NCBI GenBank assembly: GCA_023458315.1
Contig: JAEXAH010000113.1
Coordinates: 1 to 64,000 of the forward strand
DNA length: 64,000 nt
Direction of reading: 5' to 3'
Origin: Pseudomonadota bacterium
Lineage (GTDB): Bacteria > Pseudomonadota > Alphaproteobacteria > Rhodospirillales > Magnetospirillaceae
Below, in pieces: positions 56,059 through 64,000 of the stretch (positions within the stretch are counted from its first letter, which is position 1; every line of letters begins with the position of its first letter). A program made the translations under genes and the position numbers. The notes under the pieces were generated by a model. That model saw only the letters and a program-made list of their open reading frames with translations, was not told where the DNA came from and did not search any database.

Positions 56059-59000
56059 ATGTCCAGCCCCATCAAGAAGCTGCTTGTCGCCAATCGCGGC
56101 GAGATCGCCATCCGCATCTGCCGTGCCGCCACCGAACTGGGCATGAGCACCGTGGCGCTGTATTCCCAGGAAGACCGCTTCGCCCTGCATCGCTTCAAGG
56201 CCGACGAATCCTATCTGGTGGGCAAGGGCAAGGGGCCGATCGACGCCTATCTGTCCATCGCCGAGATTGTCGAGATCGCCAAGGAATGCGGTGCCGACGC
56301 CGTGCATCCCGGCTATGGCCTGCTGTCCGAGAACCCGGATTTCGCCGATGCGGTGCGCGAGGCCGGGTTGATCTTCGTCGGTCCCAGTTCCGAGGTGATG
56401 CGGGTGCTGGGCAACAAGGTGTCGGCCCGCAACGCGGCGGTGGCGGCCGGGGTGCCGGTGATGCCCGCCACCGGCCCGTTGCCGCGCGACATGGACGAGG
56501 CGCTGAAGCTGGCGGCCGGGATCGGCTATCCGCTGATGCTGAAGGCCAGTTGGGGCGGCGGCGGTCGCGGCATGCGCGTGGTGGAAGGCCCCGCCGATCT
56601 GCCCGATCTGGTGACGACCGCCCGGCGCGAGGCCAAGGCGGCGTTCGGCAATGACGAAGTGTACCTGGAAAAGCTGGTGCGCCGCGCCCGCCATGTGGAA
56701 GTGCAGATCGTCGGCGACAGCTTTGGCAACATCGTGCACCTGTTCGAGCGCGATTGTTCAGTGCAGCGCCGGAACCAGAAGGTGGTGGAACGCGCCCCCG
56801 CGCCCTATTTGGGCGAAACCCAGCGCCAGGCGCTGTGCGCCGCCGCCCTGCGTCTGGCCCGCGCCGTGGCCTACGAGAACGCCGGAACCGTCGAATTCCT
56901 GATGGATGCCGACAGTGGCGAATTCTATTTCATCGAGGTCAACCCGCGCGTCCAGGTCGAGCATACCGTCACCGAGGTCGTGACCGGCATCGACATCGTC
57001 AAGGCGCAGATCCAGATCGCGGGCGGCGCCCCCATCGGCGCGCCGGGTTCGGGCGTGCCGCGCCAGGACGACATCCGTTTGAACGGCCACGCCATCCAGT
57101 GCCGCATCACCACCGAGGACCCGGGCAACAATTTCATCCCCGATTACGGCCGCATCACCGCCTATCGCGGCGCCAACGGCTTCGGCATCCGGCTGGACGG
57201 CGGCACCGCCTTTTCCGGGGCGCTGATCACCCGCCACTACGATTCCCTGTTGGAGAAAGTCACCGCCTGGGCACCCAGCCCGGACGAGGCCATCCGCCGC
57301 ATGGACCGTGCCCTGCGTGAATTCCGTATTCGCGGCGTCGCCACCAACCTGACCTTCCTGGAAGCGGTGATCGGCCATCCGCGCTTTGTCGCCTGCCAAT
57401 ACACCACCCGCTTCATCGACGAGACGCCCGAGCTGTTCCAGCAGCCGGAACGCAAGGACCGCGCCACCAAGCTGTTGAAATTCGTCGGCGAGGTGATGGT
57501 CAACGGCAACGCCGAGGTGCGGGGATTGCCGCGCCCGCTTCATACCCATGCCGCCCAGCCGCTGCCCCATTTCGTCGGCGACCCCCAGGCCGGAACCAAG
57601 CAGAAGCTGGACGAACTGGGCGCCGAGGGCTTCGCCCGCTGGGTGCTGGAGCAGAAGCGGGTGCTGCTGACCGACACCACCATGCGCGATGCCCATCAAT
57701 CGCTGCTGGCCACCCGCATGCGCGGTTATGATCTGCTGGCGGCGGCCCCGGCCTATGCCCATCTGCTGCCGCAACTGTTCTCGGTGGAATGCTGGGGCGG
57801 TGCCACCTTCGACGTCGCCATGCGCTTCCTGAACGAAGACCCGTGGGACCGTCTGGCCCGCCTGCGCCGGGCCATGCCCAACCTGCTGCTGCAAATGCTG
57901 CTGCGCTCGGCCAATGCCGTCGGCTACACCAATTATCCCGACAACGTGGTGCGCTATTTCATCCAGCGCGCCGCCAAGGGCGGCATCGACGTATTCCGGG
58001 TGTTCGACTGCCTGAACTGGGTCGAGAACATGCGCTTCGCCATCGACGCGGTGCGCGAGACCGGGGCGTTGTGCGAGGCCGCCATCTGCTATACCGGCGA
58101 TATCGGCGACCCGGCGCGGTCCAAGTACGATCTGAAATATTACGTGGATCTGGCCAAGCAATTGGAAAAGGCCGGTGCCCACATGCTGGCGGTCAAGGAC
58201 ATGGCCGGTCTGGTCAAGCCGCGCGCCGCCACCGCTTTGTTCACCGCGCTGAAGCAGGAAGTGGGCATTCCCATTCACTTCCACACCCACGACACCTCGG
58301 GCCTGTCGGCGGCGTCGGTGCTGGCGGCGGTCGAGGCGGGCGTCGATGTGGTGGATGCCGCCATGGATGCCATGAGCGGCACCACCTCGCAGCCGCCGCT
58401 GGGCTCGATCTGCGCGGCGCTGAAGGGGCACCCGCGCGACCCCGGCTTCGACCAGGAAACCCTGAACCGGGTTTCGGTCTATTGGGAACAGGTGCGCGGC
58501 CATTACGCCGCCTTCGAGGCCGACATGAAGGCGGGCACCGCCCAGGTTTACCTGCACGAAATGCCCGGCGGCCAAGTCACCAATCTGCGCGCCCAGGCCC
58601 GCTCGCTGGGGATCGAGGAACGCTGGGACGAGGTCGCCCACGCCTATGCCGACGTCAACACCCTGTTCGGCGACATCGTCAAGGTGACGCCCACCAGCAA
58701 GGTGGTGGGCGACATGGCGCTGATGATGGTGACAAGCGGCCTGAACCCGGCCGACGTCGCCGATCCGGACAAGGAAATCGCCTTCCCGGAATCGGTCGTG
58801 CAGTTGTTCAAGGGCGAATTGGGGCAGCCGCCGGGCGGCTGGCCGGTCGCGCTTCAGAACAAGGTGCTGAAGGATTTGGCGCCCTTCACCGAACGCCCCG
58901 GCGCGGTGATGGCCCCGGCCGATCTGGAGGCGGTGCGGGCCGAGGCGGAAAAGAAGGCGGGCAGGGCGCTGAACGACGACGAACTGGCGTCGTACCTGAT

Positions 59001-59502
59001 GTACCCCAAGGTGTTCAGCGATTTCGCCGCCTTCACCCGCGAATACGGCGACGTTTCCGGCCTGCCGAGTCCGGTGTTCTTCTACGGCATGCAGCCGGGC
59101 GAGGAACTGGCGGTGGAACTGGAACGCGGCAAGGCGTTGCTGATCCGCTTCCTGGCCATCGGCGACGCCGACGAACAGGGGCAGCGCAAGGTGTTCTTCG
59201 AACTGAACGGCCAGCCGCGCACGGTGCAGATCGCCGACCGCGCGGTGGCGCCCGCCCGCCCGGCCCAGCCCAAGGCCGAGGACGGCAATGCCAACCACGT
59301 TCCGGCGCCCATGCCCGGCCTGGTGGTCAGCATCGCGGTGCACGAGGGCCAGAAGGTGGAAAAAGGCGACATCCTGCTGTCGCTGGAAGCCATGAAGATG
59401 GAAACCGCCGTGCGCGCCGAACGCGCCGCCACCGTCAAGCGCATCGCCGTGCAGCCAAGGCAGGCGGTGGAGATGAAGGATTTGTTGCTGGTGCTGGAGT
59501 AA
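56059..59502 (+). CDS. pyc: Pyruvate carboxylase
   Basis: A 1147-residue single-chain pyruvate carboxylase making oxaloacetate. The biotin carboxylase domain (1-450) has LLVANRGEIAIRICRAATEL, the ATP-grasp loop KASWGGGGRGMRVVEG and VNPRVQVEHTVTE. The carboxyltransferase domain (about 530-800) starts LLTDTTMRDAHQSLLATRMR and includes HFHTHDTSG. The C-terminal biotin carrier has SLEAMKMETAVRA with biotin-Lys1113. Length matches the family. Starts at 56041 and 56059 are both possible; the latter gives MSSPIKKLLVANRG, close to relatives. It is controlled from the shared upstream region. Confidence 0.96.
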   Translation: MSSPIKKLLVANRGEIAIRICRAATELGMSTVALYSQEDRFALHRFKADESYLVGKGKGPIDAYLSIAEIVEIAKECGADAVHPGYGLLSENPDFADAVREAGLIFVGPSSEVMRVLGNKVSARNAAVAAGVPVMPATGPLPRDMDEALKLAAGIGYPLMLKASWGGGGRGMRVVEGPADLPDLVTTARREAKAAFGNDEVYLEKLVRRARHVEVQIVGDSFGNIVHLFERDCSVQRRNQKVVERAPAPYLGETQRQALCAAALRLARAVAYENAGTVEFLMDADSGEFYFIEVNPRVQVEHTVTEVVTGIDIVKAQIQIAGGAPIGAPGSGVPRQDDIRLNGHAIQCRITTEDPGNNFIPDYGRITAYRGANGFGIRLDGGTAFSGALITRHYDSLLEKVTAWAPSPDEAIRRMDRALREFRIRGVATNLTFLEAVIGHPRFVACQYTTRFIDETPELFQQPERKDRATKLLKFVGEVMVNGNAEVRGLPRPLHTHAAQPLPHFVGDPQAGTKQKLDELGAEGFARWVLEQKRVLLTDTTMRDAHQSLLATRMRGYDLLAAAPAYAHLLPQLFSVECWGGATFDVAMRFLNEDPWDRLARLRRAMPNLLLQMLLRSANAVGYTNYPDNVVRYFIQRAAKGGIDVFRVFDCLNWVENMRFAIDAVRETGALCEAAICYTGDIGDPARSKYDLKYYVDLAKQLEKAGAHMLAVKDMAGLVKPRAATALFTALKQEVGIPIHFHTHDTSGLSAASVLAAVEAGVDVVDAAMDAMSGTTSQPPLGSICAALKGHPRDPGFDQETLNRVSVYWEQVRGHYAAFEADMKAGTAQVYLHEMPGGQVTNLRAQARSLGIEERWDEVAHAYADVNTLFGDIVKVTPTSKVVGDMALMMVTSGLNPADVADPDKEIAFPESVVQLFKGELGQPPGGWPVALQNKVLKDLAPFTERPGAVMAPADLEAVRAEAEKKAGRALNDDELASYLMYPKVFSDFAAFTREYGDVSGLPSPVFFYGMQPGEELAVELERGKALLIRFLAIGDADEQGQRKVFFELNGQPRTVQIADRAVAPARPAQPKAEDGNANHVPAPMPGLVVSIAVHEGQKVEKGDILLSLEAMKMETAVRAERAATVKRIAVQPRQAVEMKDLLLVLE

Positions 59503-59509
59503 CCGGAAC

Positions 59510-59539
59510 AAAGGCCCGTCCGCCAGGACGGGCCTTTTT
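59510..59539. terminator. Terminator between pyc and tsdA
   Basis: A 12-bp stem (AAAGGCCCGTCC / GGACGGGCCTTT) with loop GCCA and T-runs on the plus side; the A-rich left side allows some function on the minus side. It lies in the 40-base convergent gap. Confidence 0.88.
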
Positions 59540-59542
59540 CCT

Positions 59543-60394
59543 TCAGTAGCGGGCGTCCTTGGGCTTGCCGCCCTTGGGCCAGTCATTGACCTTGTTGGGG
59601 AAGTCGGGGCGGGGCTGGTGGCTGAAATATTCCGCCACGTCCACCGCTTCCTGTTCGGTCAGCGATCCGCCCTGGCCCAGCAGACCGGTCATGGTGTGGC
59701 CGACCGGCATGTTGTTCAGCACGAAGGCGGCGGCGGTGTAGGTGCGGGCCATGCCCGCGCCGATGTTGAAGGACTTGTCGCCCCACAGCGGCGGAAACAG
59801 CATCTCGCCCCGCGCGTCCACCATGCCTTCGCCGTCATTGCCGTGGCACATGGCGCATTGCTGGTCATAGATGCGCTTGCCGTTGACGGGATCGGGCACC
59901 AGATCGGTGTTGACCTTGCCGATGCCCTTGCCCTGCACCTTGGCGGTGCCGGGCGGCAGCAGCGACGACATCCAGTCCATATAGGCCAGCATGGCCTTCA
60001 TCTCGCGCGAGTCCTTGGGGATCGGCTTGCCGTTCATCGAGCGCAGGAAGCAGCCGTTGATGCGGTCGGCCAGGGTGACGTCGCGCCCGGCGCGCGGATT
60101 GTACATGGGATAGGAATAGGCGGTGCCGACGAAGGGCGAGCCCTTGGGCGCCTTGGCCTCGGCCAGATGGCACGACGTGCAGTTCATGTCGGCGCCCACG
60201 TTATTGGGCAACAGGCGCTTGGTTTCGGTCATCAGCCGCTTGCCCAGCAGCACCAGTTCGCCCTGTTCGCCCTTGGGCATGTCGGCGTCGCGCGGCGCGG
60301 CGAAGGGGTGGGGCGGCGGCGCGTCCTGTGCCAAGGCGGGAAGGGCCAGGGTGCCAAGCATTCCGGCAACCAGGATGGTCTTGATCGGGGTCAT
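59543..60394 (-). CDS. tsdA: Thiosulfate dehydrogenase / tetrathionate reductase TsdA-like di-haem cytochrome c
   Basis: A 283-residue periplasmic protein with a signal peptide (1-22, cleaved after LALPALA). Two haem-binding sites are seen: CTSCH (72-76) and CAMCH (180-184). Between them DRINGCFLRSMNGKPI holds Cys115, the position that in characterised TsdA gives the unusual His/Cys axial ligation of haem 1. YSYPMYNPRAGRDVTLADR is also typical. TsdA interconverts thiosulfate and tetrathionate. The start at 60394 follows AAGGAGCCAGACC. It is 11 bases downstream of a tri-haem cytochrome gene. Confidence 0.88.
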   Translation of the reverse strand: MTPIKTILVAGMLGTLALPALAQDAPPPHPFAAPRDADMPKGEQGELVLLGKRLMTETKRLLPNNVGADMNCTSCHLAEAKAPKGSPFVGTAYSYPMYNPRAGRDVTLADRINGCFLRSMNGKPIPKDSREMKAMLAYMDWMSSLLPPGTAKVQGKGIGKVNTDLVPDPVNGKRIYDQQCAMCHGNDGEGMVDARGEMLFPPLWGDKSFNIGAGMARTYTAAAFVLNNMPVGHTMTGLLGQGGSLTEQEAVDVAEYFSHQPRPDFPNKVNDWPKGGKPKDARY

Positions 60395-60405
60395 GGTCTG
60401 GCTCC

Positions 60406-61677
60406 TTACGGGCGGGCGGGGGTGGTCGCGGCGGATTGCTTGCGGGCGGCGGCCACGTCGCGCGGGCTGACCGGCGGGGCGTTGTTGCCCCAGGACGTGC
60501 GGATGAACGTCACCACGTCGGCCACTTCGGCGTCGGACAGTTTGGCGAAGCCGGGCATGGCGAAGGCGCGATAGCGGTCGTCGCCCGTCACCGGCATGCG
60601 GCCGCCCGCCAGCACGATGCGGATCAGCGAGGCCGGATCGTCGGGCAGCACCGCCGAATTGCCCGCCAGCGCCGGGAAGATGGCGGGGGCACCGTTGCCG
60701 TCGGCGCGGTGGCAGTTCAGGCAATATTCCACATAGGTGACGGCGCCGCGCTTGTCGTACTTGCCGTCGCGCAGGTCGGCGAAGGTGGTGTCGCCCTGTT
60801 TCGCGGCATAGGGCTTGTTCGAGGCGGCGGGCAGGCTTTTGAGATAGCGGGCCATGGCCGTCAGGTCGCCGTCGGGCATGTGCTGGGTGGAATGGGTTAT
60901 CACCTCGGTCATGCCGCCGAAGGCGGCGGTGCGGTCGGTGCGGCCGGTCTTGAGGAAGCGGGCGATCTCGTCCTCGCTCCAATCGCCCAGGCCGAAGCCC
61001 TTGTCGCCGCGCAGCGACTTGGCGAACCAGCCGTCGATGGTGCCGCCCGACAGGAATTCCGTGCCGTCGGCGAAGCCCAGGGCCTTTTCCTGGAAGCCGA
61101 TGCCGCGCGGCGTGTGGCACGACCCGCAATGGCCCAGTCCTTCCACCAGATAGGCGCCGCGATTCCACACCGCGTCGCGTCCGGCCACCGGCTGGAATGG
61201 TTCCGACGACACGAAGGTCAGGTTCCACAGCGCCAGCGGCCAGCGGATGGACAGCGGCCACGGAATGTCGCTGTCGCGGTTGGGCTGCTCCACCGCCTCG
61301 ACCCCCGCCATGAAATAGGCATACAGCGCCCGCATGTCGGCATCGGAAATCTTGGCATAGGACGGATAGGGCATGGCCGGGTACAGGCGGTGGCCGTCCT
61401 GGGCCACGCCCTGGCGCACGGCGCGGTCGAAATCGTCGTAGCTGTAGGTGCCGATGCCGGTGCGCGGCGCCGGGGTGATGTTGGTGGAATAGATGGTGCC
61501 GATGGGGGTTTCCATGGGCAGGCCGCCCGCGAACGGCTTGCCGCCCGGCACGGTGTGGCAGGCGATGCAATCACCGGCGATGGCGATGGCGCGGCCGGCT
61601 TCCACCTCGGCCGGGGTCGCCCCGGCGGGCGATGCCAGCATCAGGGCGAAAGCCGTGCTCAGCAGGATGCGTTTCAT
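60406..61677 (-). CDS. Tri-haem c-type cytochrome
   Basis: A 423-residue protein with a signal peptide (1-20, ASPAGA cleavage). It has three CxxCH sites: CIACH (37-41), CGSCH (184-188) and CLNCH (319-323). The sequence resembles the cytochrome subunit of membrane alcohol/gluconate dehydrogenases (GDCIACHTVPGGKPFAGG, MPYPSYAKISDADMRALYAY, NRGAYLVEGLGHCGSCHTPR). No dehydrogenase flavin/PQQ subunit is nearby. Its position directly upstream of tsdA suggests it exchanges electrons with TsdA, in place of the di-haem TsdB known elsewhere. It lacks a clear membrane anchor. Confidence 0.87.
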   Translation of the reverse strand: MKRILLSTAFALMLASPAGATPAEVEAGRAIAIAGDCIACHTVPGGKPFAGGLPMETPIGTIYSTNITPAPRTGIGTYSYDDFDRAVRQGVAQDGHRLYPAMPYPSYAKISDADMRALYAYFMAGVEAVEQPNRDSDIPWPLSIRWPLALWNLTFVSSEPFQPVAGRDAVWNRGAYLVEGLGHCGSCHTPRGIGFQEKALGFADGTEFLSGGTIDGWFAKSLRGDKGFGLGDWSEDEIARFLKTGRTDRTAAFGGMTEVITHSTQHMPDGDLTAMARYLKSLPAASNKPYAAKQGDTTFADLRDGKYDKRGAVTYVEYCLNCHRADGNGAPAIFPALAGNSAVLPDDPASLIRIVLAGGRMPVTGDDRYRAFAMPGFAKLSDAEVADVVTFIRTSWGNNAPPVSPRDVAAARKQSAATTPARP

Positions 61678-61689
61678 GGTGGGCGTGCT

Positions 61690-61713
61690 CCTTACGATCC
61701 TTTGATCGCAAGG
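61690..61713 (-). promoter_or_regulatory. Hairpin covering the ribosome-binding site of the tri-haem cytochrome gene
   Basis: On the minus strand CCTTGCGATC and GATCGTAAGG pair over 10 positions (one G-U class mismatch) around AAAG. The right arm contains the AAGG of the AAGGAG ribosome-binding site, 10 bases before the ATG. Translation could therefore depend on opening the hairpin. The rest of the 97-base gap contains AGGGTTATCCCT (61767-61778 region) and GGGTAT/GGGGTTA repeats that may bind TtrR. Confidence 0.5.
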
Positions 61714-61774
61714 CTAGGCCCGGTGGGTATTTCTTTGTATTGGGGTTAGCCCGAAAGGCGGTTCAGGGTTATCC

Positions 61775-62407
61775 CTAACTTGTCAGCACCAGCATGCGGG
61801 TCAGATCGGCCACGGAATCCGCCCGCATCTTTTCCATGACATGGGCGCGGTGGACCTCGACCGTTTTGATGGAGATATCCAGCTCGAAGGCGATCAGCTT
61901 GTTGGGCTTGCCCTGCACCACCAGCGCCATGACGTCCTTTTCCCGCTGGGTCAGACTGTCCATGCGGTCGCGGATGGTGCGGGTTTGGGCGGCGCGGCCG
62001 CATTGTTCGGCGCTGTGGGCCAGGGCGCGGCCGACCTGATCCAGCAGCACCTGATCGTTGCACGGCTTTTCCAGGAAATGCACGGCGCCGTCGGCCATGG
62101 CCTGCACCGCCATGGGAATGTCGCCGTGGCCGGACAGGAAGACGATGCCCAGGGTGTTGCCGTCGCGGTTCAGCAGCTTTTGCAGCTCCAGCCCGCTCAT
62201 GCCCGGCATGCGCACGTCCAGCACCACGCAGCCGGGACGGCCGGGGCGGCGGGCGGCCAGGAAGGCTTCGGCCGAGGGATGGCATTCCACCGGATGGCCC
62301 AGGGATTTCAGCAGGAAGGCCAGGGAATGGCGCATGGCCTCGTCGTCGTCCACCACGAAGATGGTCGGGGTGCAGGGCTCGGTCGAGCCGCAGCGGCCGC
62401 AGGTCAT
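61775..62407 (-). CDS. ttrR: TtrR/FixJ-type response regulator
   Basis: A 210-residue regulator. The receiver (about 13-125) has IFVVDDDEAM and phospho-Asp64 in VVLDVRMPGMSG, with FLSGHGDIPMAV and FLEKPC. A LuxR-type HTH (about 148-205) contains LTQREKDVMALVVQGKPNKL and SIKTVEVHRAHVMEKM. Before the receiver lies an unusual cysteine-rich start, TCGRCGSTEPC. The gene overlaps the sensor stop as ATGA and precedes the tri-haem cytochrome by 97 bases. Activation of the cytochrome-tsdA pair is the natural prediction. Confidence 0.85.
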   Translation of the reverse strand: MTCGRCGSTEPCTPTIFVVDDDEAMRHSLAFLLKSLGHPVECHPSAEAFLAARRPGRPGCVVLDVRMPGMSGLELQKLLNRDGNTLGIVFLSGHGDIPMAVQAMADGAVHFLEKPCNDQVLLDQVGRALAHSAEQCGRAAQTRTIRDRMDSLTQREKDVMALVVQGKPNKLIAFELDISIKTVEVHRAHVMEKMRADSVADLTRMLVLTS

Positions 62408-64000
62408 GGCGTCTCCTCGCAGACGGGCAAGGTAAAGGCGAAGCGGGCGCCGCCGGGGGTGCTTTCCGCCCACAGGCGGCCGCCATGGGCCTCGACGAAG
62501 CCGCGCGACAGCGACAGGCCCAGACCCAGCCCCTCGGGTTTGGTGGTGAAGAACGGCTCGAACAGGTGGGACGCCGCCTCGGGCGACAGGCCGGGGCCGG
62601 AATCGGTCACGCTGACCCGCACGCGGTCCTGGTCGCGGATGGTGGCGACGGTGACGCGCCGGGTCTCGCCCCCGGCCATGGCATCGGCGGCGTTCTGCAA
62701 CAGGTTCAGCACCACCTGTTCCACCTGCACCCGGTCGGCGCGCACCGGCGGCAATCCTTCGGCCAGATCGGCGAAGACGGTGACGCCGCGCCGGGCGGCG
62801 GTGGCGCGGAACAGTTCCAGCGCCTCGCGCACCGGGTCGTTGACGTCCAGGATTTGCGGCTCGGGCACCCGTTTGCGGACAAAGGCCCGCATGCGGCGGA
62901 CGATGCCCGCCGCCCGTTCGGCCTGCGCCGCGATCAGGCCGACGCCCTCGGCCACGCCTTCGGCATCGGTTCCGCTGTTCAGGCGGCGCTGGCAGCCATT
63001 GGCGTAATTGGCGATGGCGGCCAGCGGCTGGTTGATCTCGTGCGCCAGACTGGACGCCATCTCGCCCAGCAGGGCCAGACGGGCGCCGTGCTCCATCTCT
63101 TCACGGCGGCGGCGGGCGTCGTCGTGGGCAGCGCGCAATTGCTCGGTGCGGCGGCGCACCAGCACCTCGACGCGGGCGACATGGATCAGCCACCACAAGG
63201 CCGCCAGCCCGGCCAGCGCCAGATAATGCCAGTAATCGCGGGCCATCTGCGCCACCGTGCGGTGACGCAGATAGTCATAGGGGCCGATGCGCAGCGCCCG
63301 GAACAGGTCGTGCACCGGCTGGTAATCCACCGGCACGGTCCAGGCAAGGCCATCGGCGGCGGGCATGGTCAGCAGCGCCACCGCCACCTGTTTCGCCAGG
63401 GCGTCGGGGGTGTGGGCCAGCTTGGCGAACGGCCAGTCGGGATAGGCGCGGGTCGAGGTCAGACAGGCGCCGCCGGGCGGGATGCGGCCGTTCAGCACGC
63501 GGAAATCCTCAAGCCGCAGACGGCCCTCGGCCGCCATCTGCTCCAGCAGGCAGGCGCGGACGATGCCCGCGTCGGCCTCGCCCCGTTGCACCGCCGCGAC
63601 GATGCGCTCCAGCGGGAAGCCCAGGAAGTCCAGCCGGGCGGTGTCGTGAAACGGATCGATGCCGCGCTCGGCCATTTCCCGCCAGGCGACGCGAAAGCCG
63701 CCGAACGCCTCGGGCGCCACCGCCGCCAGCCGGGCGCCGCGCAAATCGCCCAGGTCACGCAGATCGGCGCGGTCCGACCGCACCAAAACCGCCGATGCCA
63801 CGCTGCGCGCCACCACCGCATCGGCCGAGGCGGCCAGGCTGGCTATGCGGATGATGCCGTCCGACGCTTCCAGTTCGACGTAATTGCCGGGATTGGTGAT
63901 GACGAAATCCACCATCCGCTCGCGCACCGCGCGGGTCATGCCGCCCAGATCCAGCGGGACCGGCCGGATGGTGTGTCCGGGCAGGTGCGCCGCCAGATGG
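62404..64000 (-). CDS. ttrS: TtrS-like sensor histidine kinase (N-terminus cut by window edge)
   Basis: At least 531 residues are visible; the frame is open to the edge. The periplasmic part is a PhnD/TtrS-type binding-protein domain (PGHTIRPVPLDLGGM, VDFVITNPGNYVELEA, then RGEADAGIVRACLLEQM and PFAKLAHTPDALAKQVAVAL). One membrane helix follows (WHYLALAGLAALWWLIHVAR). The kinase has H-box GEMASSLAHEINQPLAAIAN, N-box NLLQNAADAM, G1 DSGPGLS and G2 GLGLGLSLSRG. TtrS senses tetrathionate in Salmonella. The downstream tsdA supports a tetrathionate/thiosulfate signal here, though the ligand is not proven. Confidence 0.86.
   Translation of the reverse strand, partial: HLAAHLPGHTIRPVPLDLGGMTRAVRERMVDFVITNPGNYVELEASDGIIRIASLAASADAVVARSVASAVLVRSDRADLRDLGDLRGARLAAVAPEAFGGFRVAWREMAERGIDPFHDTARLDFLGFPLERIVAAVQRGEADAGIVRACLLEQMAAEGRLRLEDFRVLNGRIPPGGACLTSTRAYPDWPFAKLAHTPDALAKQVAVALLTMPAADGLAWTVPVDYQPVHDLFRALRIGPYDYLRHRTVAQMARDYWHYLALAGLAALWWLIHVARVEVLVRRRTEQLRAAHDDARRRREEMEHGARLALLGEMASSLAHEINQPLAAIANYANGCQRRLNSGTDAEGVAEGVGLIAAQAERAAGIVRRMRAFVRKRVPEPQILDVNDPVREALELFRATAARRGVTVFADLAEGLPPVRADRVQVEQVVLNLLQNAADAMAGGETRRVTVATIRDQDRVRVSVTDSGPGLSPEAASHLFEPFFTTKPEGLGLGLSLSRGFVEAHGGRLWAESTPGGARFAFTLPVCEETP

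Noticed and set aside
56758..59586. 942-codon minus-strand open frame opposite pyc
   Set aside because: Antisense shadow with His/Gln/Arg-rich composition; pyruvate carboxylase is certain on the plus strand.
59543..61570. A 675-residue fusion ending in TsdA
   Set aside because: The extra N-terminal part is the wrong frame of the tri-haem cytochrome gene; a signal peptide starts exactly at 60394.

Overview
The window is high-GC bacterial DNA with dense, often overlapping genes. The gene set points to an alphaproteobacterium, most likely a Rhodospirillales/Magnetospirillum-like organism. The clues are the order eno-ftsB-pdhABC-lpdA-lipA-coq10, an E1-beta subunit with its own lipoyl domain, GntR-controlled pyruvate carboxylase, DctBD-controlled dctA, and inverted-repeat families of the alphaproteobacterial type. 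This placement is inference from gene content; no species-level claim is made.

1-17.3 kb (+): a type VI secretion system (T6SS) locus, entered inside tssK and continuing tssL-tssM-(HTH/coiled-coil gene)-tssA-tssB-tssC-hcp-tssE-tssF-tssG. A payload block follows: a protein with a putative permuted papain-like domain fused to an eCIS-core (DUF4157) HExxH domain, a small protein with all the hallmarks of a cytidine-deaminase-fold toxin, vgrG, and a further proline-rich candidate effector. tssH/clpV, tssJ, a PAAR gene and recognisable immunity genes are not in the window. TssM lacks a Walker A motif.

17.3-21 kb (-): a partner-switching/chemosensory-like module (receiver-SpoIIE phosphatase, soluble MCP-like protein, tandem-STAS protein, RsbW-like ATPase) that converges on, and overlaps, the last T6SS-linked gene.

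21-26.2 kb: C4-dicarboxylate transporter dctA diverges from its two-component system dctBD. A near-consensus sigma-54 promoter and an 18-bp palindrome lie in the 244-bp gap. A CYTH-domain protein with a cysteine cluster follows.

26.3-35.9 kb: tRNA(CAT) with promoter and terminator, msrA, a small membrane protein plus a chemoreceptor, a 158-bp IS5-type MITE inserted exactly at the stop codon of a coiled-coil gene, a VOC-fold protein, rimO, a YeeE/YedE sulfur-transport pair with a palindromic promoter, hybE-mobA, and class I fbp.

36-55 kb: housekeeping and central carbon genes: ppiD-trpE, tpiA, secG, pyrG-kdsA-eno, ftsB, a membrane protein, then pdhA-pdhB-pdhC, two uncharacterised genes, lpdA, lipA and a COQ10/RatA-type protein. 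Together these make the pyruvate dehydrogenase complex, its lipoyl cofactor and the surrounding glycolytic steps.

55-59.5 kb: a PdhR/FadR-type regulator divergent from pyruvate carboxylase, with an 18-bp palindrome between them, so pyruvate entry by oxidation or carboxylation is probably co-regulated.

59.5-64 kb (-): a TtrS/TtrR-like two-component system (sensor truncated at the window edge), a tri-haem cytochrome c and a TsdA-type di-haem thiosulfate dehydrogenase/tetrathionate reductase. It looks like a self-contained sensing and redox module for tetrathionate/thiosulfate.
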